Source: Deltaproteobacteria bacterium (lineage in GTDB: Bacteria; Desulfobacterota; Syntrophia; Syntrophales; UBA2210). From it: a stretch of 7,785 nucleotides of DNA. The stretch's first letter is position 1. The number at the start of each line of letters is the position of its first letter. The notes below the pieces were generated by a model, which was not told the DNA's origin, ran no database searches, and saw only the letters and a list, made by a program, of their open reading frames with translations. Positions 6,073-7,785 of this stretch are shown piece after piece. The DNA is taken from the NCBI GenBank assembly GCA_030603465.1, contig JAUVXT010000113.1, positions 1 to 7,785 on the forward strand, read 5' to 3'. The position numbers and the translations under genes are program-made.

Positions 6073-7217
6073 GCCGATACCTCGTCTTCACCGGATTCCG
6101 CTTCATCGGCGTAACTTTCTTTTACCGCTTTCTGTATATCGTTGTAGGTTACCGTGCCGGCAAAGTTTTTATCCTCGTCCACTACACAGAAGGTTCCGGC
6201 ATCATGCATAAGCATAAAGGAGAGGACATCCCGGAGCGAGGTTTTCCCCCTCAGGAACAGGGGATACTGTTCCACCACGTCCCTTACCGGCCCTTCTTCA
6301 TACTTGAGAGATTTCTGCGTAACGAAGCCTATTGGCCTGTTTTGTTCGATCACTATGCCATAGCGAAATCCCTTTGCCTCTAAAAATTTTAATGCTTCGG
6401 GTGAACGGTCGGCTCCCTGGATGATGTTCTTAGGTTTCCGGTTGATAACATCACCTACCCGCATGATTCCGAGGACTTTCAGTGCCCTGTCGGAACCTAC
6501 GAAGTCGGCGACAAATTTGTTTTTGGGCTGCGTCAGAATGACCTCGGGTGTATCGTACTGTATCAGACGCCCCTTGTCGAAGATGGCAATGCGATCGCCC
6601 ATCTTTATCGCTTCGTGTATATCATGAGAGACAAAGGCTACGGTCTTCTTCAGGTTTGTCTGAAGCTTGAGGAACTCATTTTGAATCTCTTCCCTGTTTA
6701 TGGGGTCTATGGCGCCGAAGGGCTCATCCATCAGGAGTATGTCGGGGTCTGCGGCAAGTCCCCGAGCCACTCCCACTCGCTGTTGCTGGCCGCCGGAGAG
6801 CTCGGCGGGATACCGATCCCTGTACAGTTCGGGTTCCAGGTTATTCATTTGAAGCAGATCATCAATGCGCTCACTGATACGTTCTTTGTCCCACCCCAGA
6901 AGTCTGGGGACAACGGCGATGTTCTCGGCTATGGTTTTGTTCGGGAAGAGTCCGATGGCCTGGATCACATATCCCAGGCGCTGCCTGAGCTGTACGATAT
7001 CGATGTCCATGATGTTCTGATCGTCTATGGTTATGTTTCCTCGAGTGAGTGTTTCCAATCTGTTTGTAAGACGCAGCGTTGTCGTCTTGCCGCATCCCGA
7101 TGGACCGAGAAACACCACTACTTCGCCCTTCGGCATGGTGAAGCTTACGTTATCAAGGGCGGTTACGGCATCTCTCCCCGTACCGAATATTTTTGTTACG
7201 GAATCATAAGTTATCAT
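6069..7217 (-). CDS. Glycine betaine/choline-type ABC transporter ATP-binding protein with CBS domain pair (OpuCA/OsmV-like)
   Basis: The 382-residue ATPase powers osmolyte uptake from the cytoplasmic face. Motifs in order: Walker A GPSGCGKT at 38-45, Q-loop Gln86, signature LSGGQQQ at 140-146, Walker B ILLMDE at 160-165 with the D-loop after it, and switch His198 in FVSHD. Two CBS domains follow at about 252-305 and 309-366, ending GTVTYNDIQKAV. The last 13 residues are strongly acidic (DEAESGEDE). In OpuA of Lactococcus lactis, CBS domains with an anionic tail make transport respond to ionic strength; the same is inferred here. The ATG at 7217 starts the conserved ITYDSVTKIFG and has AGAGG 6 bases upstream. 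An in-frame ATG at 7385 would add 56 unconserved residues without a ribosome site. It is the first gene of the operon. ProV of E. coli is a more distant alternative name. Confidence 0.94.
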   Translation of the reverse strand: MITYDSVTKIFGTGRDAVTALDNVSFTMPKGEVVVFLGPSGCGKTTTLRLTNRLETLTRGNITIDDQNIMDIDIVQLRQRLGYVIQAIGLFPNKTIAENIAVVPRLLGWDKERISERIDDLLQMNNLEPELYRDRYPAELSGGQQQRVGVARGLAADPDILLMDEPFGAIDPINREEIQNEFLKLQTNLKKTVAFVSHDIHEAIKMGDRIAIFDKGRLIQYDTPEVILTQPKNKFVADFVGSDRALKVLGIMRVGDVINRKPKNIIQGADRSPEALKFLEAKGFRYGIVIEQNRPIGFVTQKSLKYEEGPVRDVVEQYPLFLRGKTSLRDVLSFMLMHDAGTFCVVDEDKNFAGTVTYNDIQKAVKESYADEAESGEDEVSA

Positions 7218-7562
7218 TGAAGGCCTCTTTGTTCTCTGAATGGCTAATCTTTGTTTCAGATTGTTGGCGGAACTCTTGCCGCGATCCGGCTGTTCCACAT
7301 CACTAACCGGAGAATGAGTTTTCCCCGGCGTTTTCAGGTAGAATGGACTGATTGGTTGTGCATGCAGGTTTTTGATGTCAGGCATTTTTCATACATATGC
7401 CTTAAACGGCTATCATACGTCACACGCAATGTCAAATCCGGTTGAGATTTGCATTGCAGGAACCCTCTGTGCCAATATAAGTGAGACTTTCAAACGGTAA
7501 TAATCGATTTTCTCCTGAAACAACTTTGAGTACTCGTAGGTAGTGTGTACCTTTAACCTTTC
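7218..7562. other. Leader and upstream region of the importer operon
   Basis: These 345 bases hold no gene that I can support. On the minus strand a consensus TTGACA (7435-7430) follows the second copy of the 15-bp motif, but no good -10 box lies 16-18 bases further on (17 bases on gives TAGCCG; a TATGAT lies only 12 bases on). If transcription starts near 7400 the leader is about 180 bases. It contains small stems: GGCAT/ATGCC (7381-7401), CCGGGGA/TCTCCGG with one G-U pair (7328-7307), and GCGG/CCGC (7282-7267). I see no match to a known riboswitch. Confidence 0.5.
7445..7459. repeat. 15-bp motif, copy 2, upstream of the importer operon
   Basis: This is the exact second occurrence of AGATTTGCATTGCAG (plus strand), in the same orientation relative to the downstream minus-strand genes as copy 1 at 3394-3408. 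The distance from the motif's last minus-strand base to the first base of TTGACA is 10, against 0 at copy 1, i.e. one turn of the helix further away. Confidence 0.6.
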
Positions 7563-7612
7563 AAAAATAGTATTTTTAAGCTTTCATACACTTTCTTAAA
7601 AATACTTTTTTT
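7563..7612. terminator. AT-rich inverted repeat, possible bidirectional terminator
   Basis: A perfect 12-bp stem, AGTATTTTTAAG (7569-7580) with CTTAAAAATACT (7595-7606), has a 14-base loop. Beyond one mismatch it is extended by five A-T pairs (7563-7567 with 7608-7612). On the plus strand it runs into TTTTTT; on the minus strand into AUUUUUG. The stem is almost all A-T, so it would be a weak classical terminator. Its place between the hairpin row and the importer suggests a boundary that stops minus-strand read-through, or an edge feature of the mobile element. Confidence 0.45.
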
Positions 7613-7653
7613 GTCTAAAGTCGTGCGGTTTCATGACACTTGAAAGTCATATA

Positions 7654-7730
7654 CCTCCGGTTAAACCGGAGGCTTGAAAAATGTGAACCGCTCAAAGCGG
7701 TTAAAAACCATTGGCCACCTCAAAGGTGGC
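7654..7730. repeat. Row of three short hairpins with near-identical 5-base loops
   Basis: Three perfect stem-loops follow one another: CCTCCGG-TTAAA-CCGGAGG (7654-7672), AACCGC-TCAAA-GCGGTT (7686-7702) and GCCACC-TCAAA-GGTGGC (7714-7730). The stems differ in sequence, but the loops are T(T/C)AAA and the linkers are 13 and 11 bases. A weaker fourth stem, ATGAC/GTCAT (7633-7650), precedes them with TTGAAA in its loop. Different stems with a conserved loop indicate structure kept by selection rather than a sequence repeat. Confidence 0.85.
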
Positions 7731-7736
7731 GGGACC

Positions 7737-7785
7737 TTATCTCCACAAATCCAATTGATCTATTCTTCGATCTTCCTTTTCTTGC
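7737..7785 (-). CDS. Possible C-terminal end of a gene entering from the right edge
   Basis: On the minus strand one frame reads QEKEDRRIDQLDLWR and stops at TAA (7739-7737), just before the hairpin row. The charged, helix-like tail would suit the end of a transposase. A second frame also stops soon (KKRKIEE), and the third runs into the hairpins, so the true frame is undecided. Fifteen residues are too few to identify a family. Confidence 0.22.
   Translation of the reverse strand, partial: QEKEDRRIDQLDLWR

Larger units (their letters stand above)
7633..7785 (-). mobile_element. Probable non-coding end of an IS200/IS605-type element (continues past right edge)
   Basis: IS200/IS605-family elements end in subterminal imperfect palindromes recognised by a Y1 (HUH) transposase instead of long terminal inverted repeats. 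The clustered short hairpins with TTTGA/TTTAA loops (minus strand) resemble the sequence found after IS200-like transposase genes. If so, the transposase gene lies beyond 7785 on the minus strand and the element ends somewhere between about 7607 and 7633. No transposase motif is in the window and I cannot define the cleavage sites, so the family call is an inference. Confidence 0.42.

Noticed and set aside
6615..7220. 201-codon plus-strand open frame
   Set aside because: It is antisense to the ATPase nucleotide-binding domain and has no recognisable features.
7218..7385. 56-residue N-terminal extension of the ATPase from ATG 7385
   Set aside because: There is no ribosome site at 7385, the added residues do not resemble the family, and the conserved start ITYDSVTKIFG follows ATG 7217.
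7430..7435. Standard sigma70 promoter for the importer at TTGACA
   Set aside because: No acceptable -10 hexamer lies at 16-18 bases spacing; kept only as a possible -35 box in the upstream-region note.
7633..7730. CRISPR-like array at the right edge
   Set aside because: The units are palindromes with different stem sequences and 11-13 base linkers, not identical direct repeats with spacers.

Overview
The window looks like chromosomal DNA from a Gram-negative bacterium of moderate GC content. I infer a deltaproteobacterium (Desulfobacterota, Syntrophobacterales-like) from the style of the proteins and the mixed ATA/AGG/GGG-using codon habit of most genes. The lineage call is an inference; no marker gene is present. 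Nearly everything is on the minus strand; the one exception is a lytic transglycosylase gene.

Layout, left to right. (1) 1-1182, minus: a thiamine-salvage/phosphorylation operon. A candidate sigma70 promoter, a TPP riboswitch and an intrinsic terminator precede thiN (thiamine pyrophosphokinase), which overlaps thiD (HMP/HMP-P kinase, cut by the left edge) by ATGA. (2) 1183-1573: a non-coding stretch with several small hairpins. (3) 1574-2584, plus: an MltB-family lytic murein transglycosylase, probably starting at TTG, with base and codon use unlike its neighbours. (4) 2686-3394, minus: a membrane-anchored coiled-coil protein with a C-terminal LysM domain, behind a perfect-consensus sigma70 promoter. 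(5) 3561-7217, minus: a complete glycine betaine/choline-type (OpuC/OsmF-like) ABC importer in the order ATPase with CBS pair, permease, permease, substrate-binding protein. A perfect 16-bp hairpin lies behind it. (6) 7218-7562: a long leader/upstream region. (7) 7563-7785: an AT-rich 12-bp inverted repeat, then a row of regular hairpins resembling the non-coding end of an IS200/IS605-type element whose transposase would lie beyond the right edge.

How the parts work together. The riboswitch should shut off thiN-thiD when thiamine pyrophosphate is plentiful. The importer's ATPase drives two distinct permeases fed by a periplasmic binding protein; its CBS domains and acidic tail suggest gating by ionic strength, so its likely job is osmoprotection. 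The transglycosylase and the LysM protein both point to peptidoglycan but are convergent, separate units.

No wholly new system is evident. The least explained signals are the hairpin row at 7633-7730, an exact 15-bp motif shared by the upstream regions of the LysM gene and the importer, placed relative to a TTGACA box with an offset of exactly 10 bp, and the U-tract-less 16-bp hairpin at 3561-3602.
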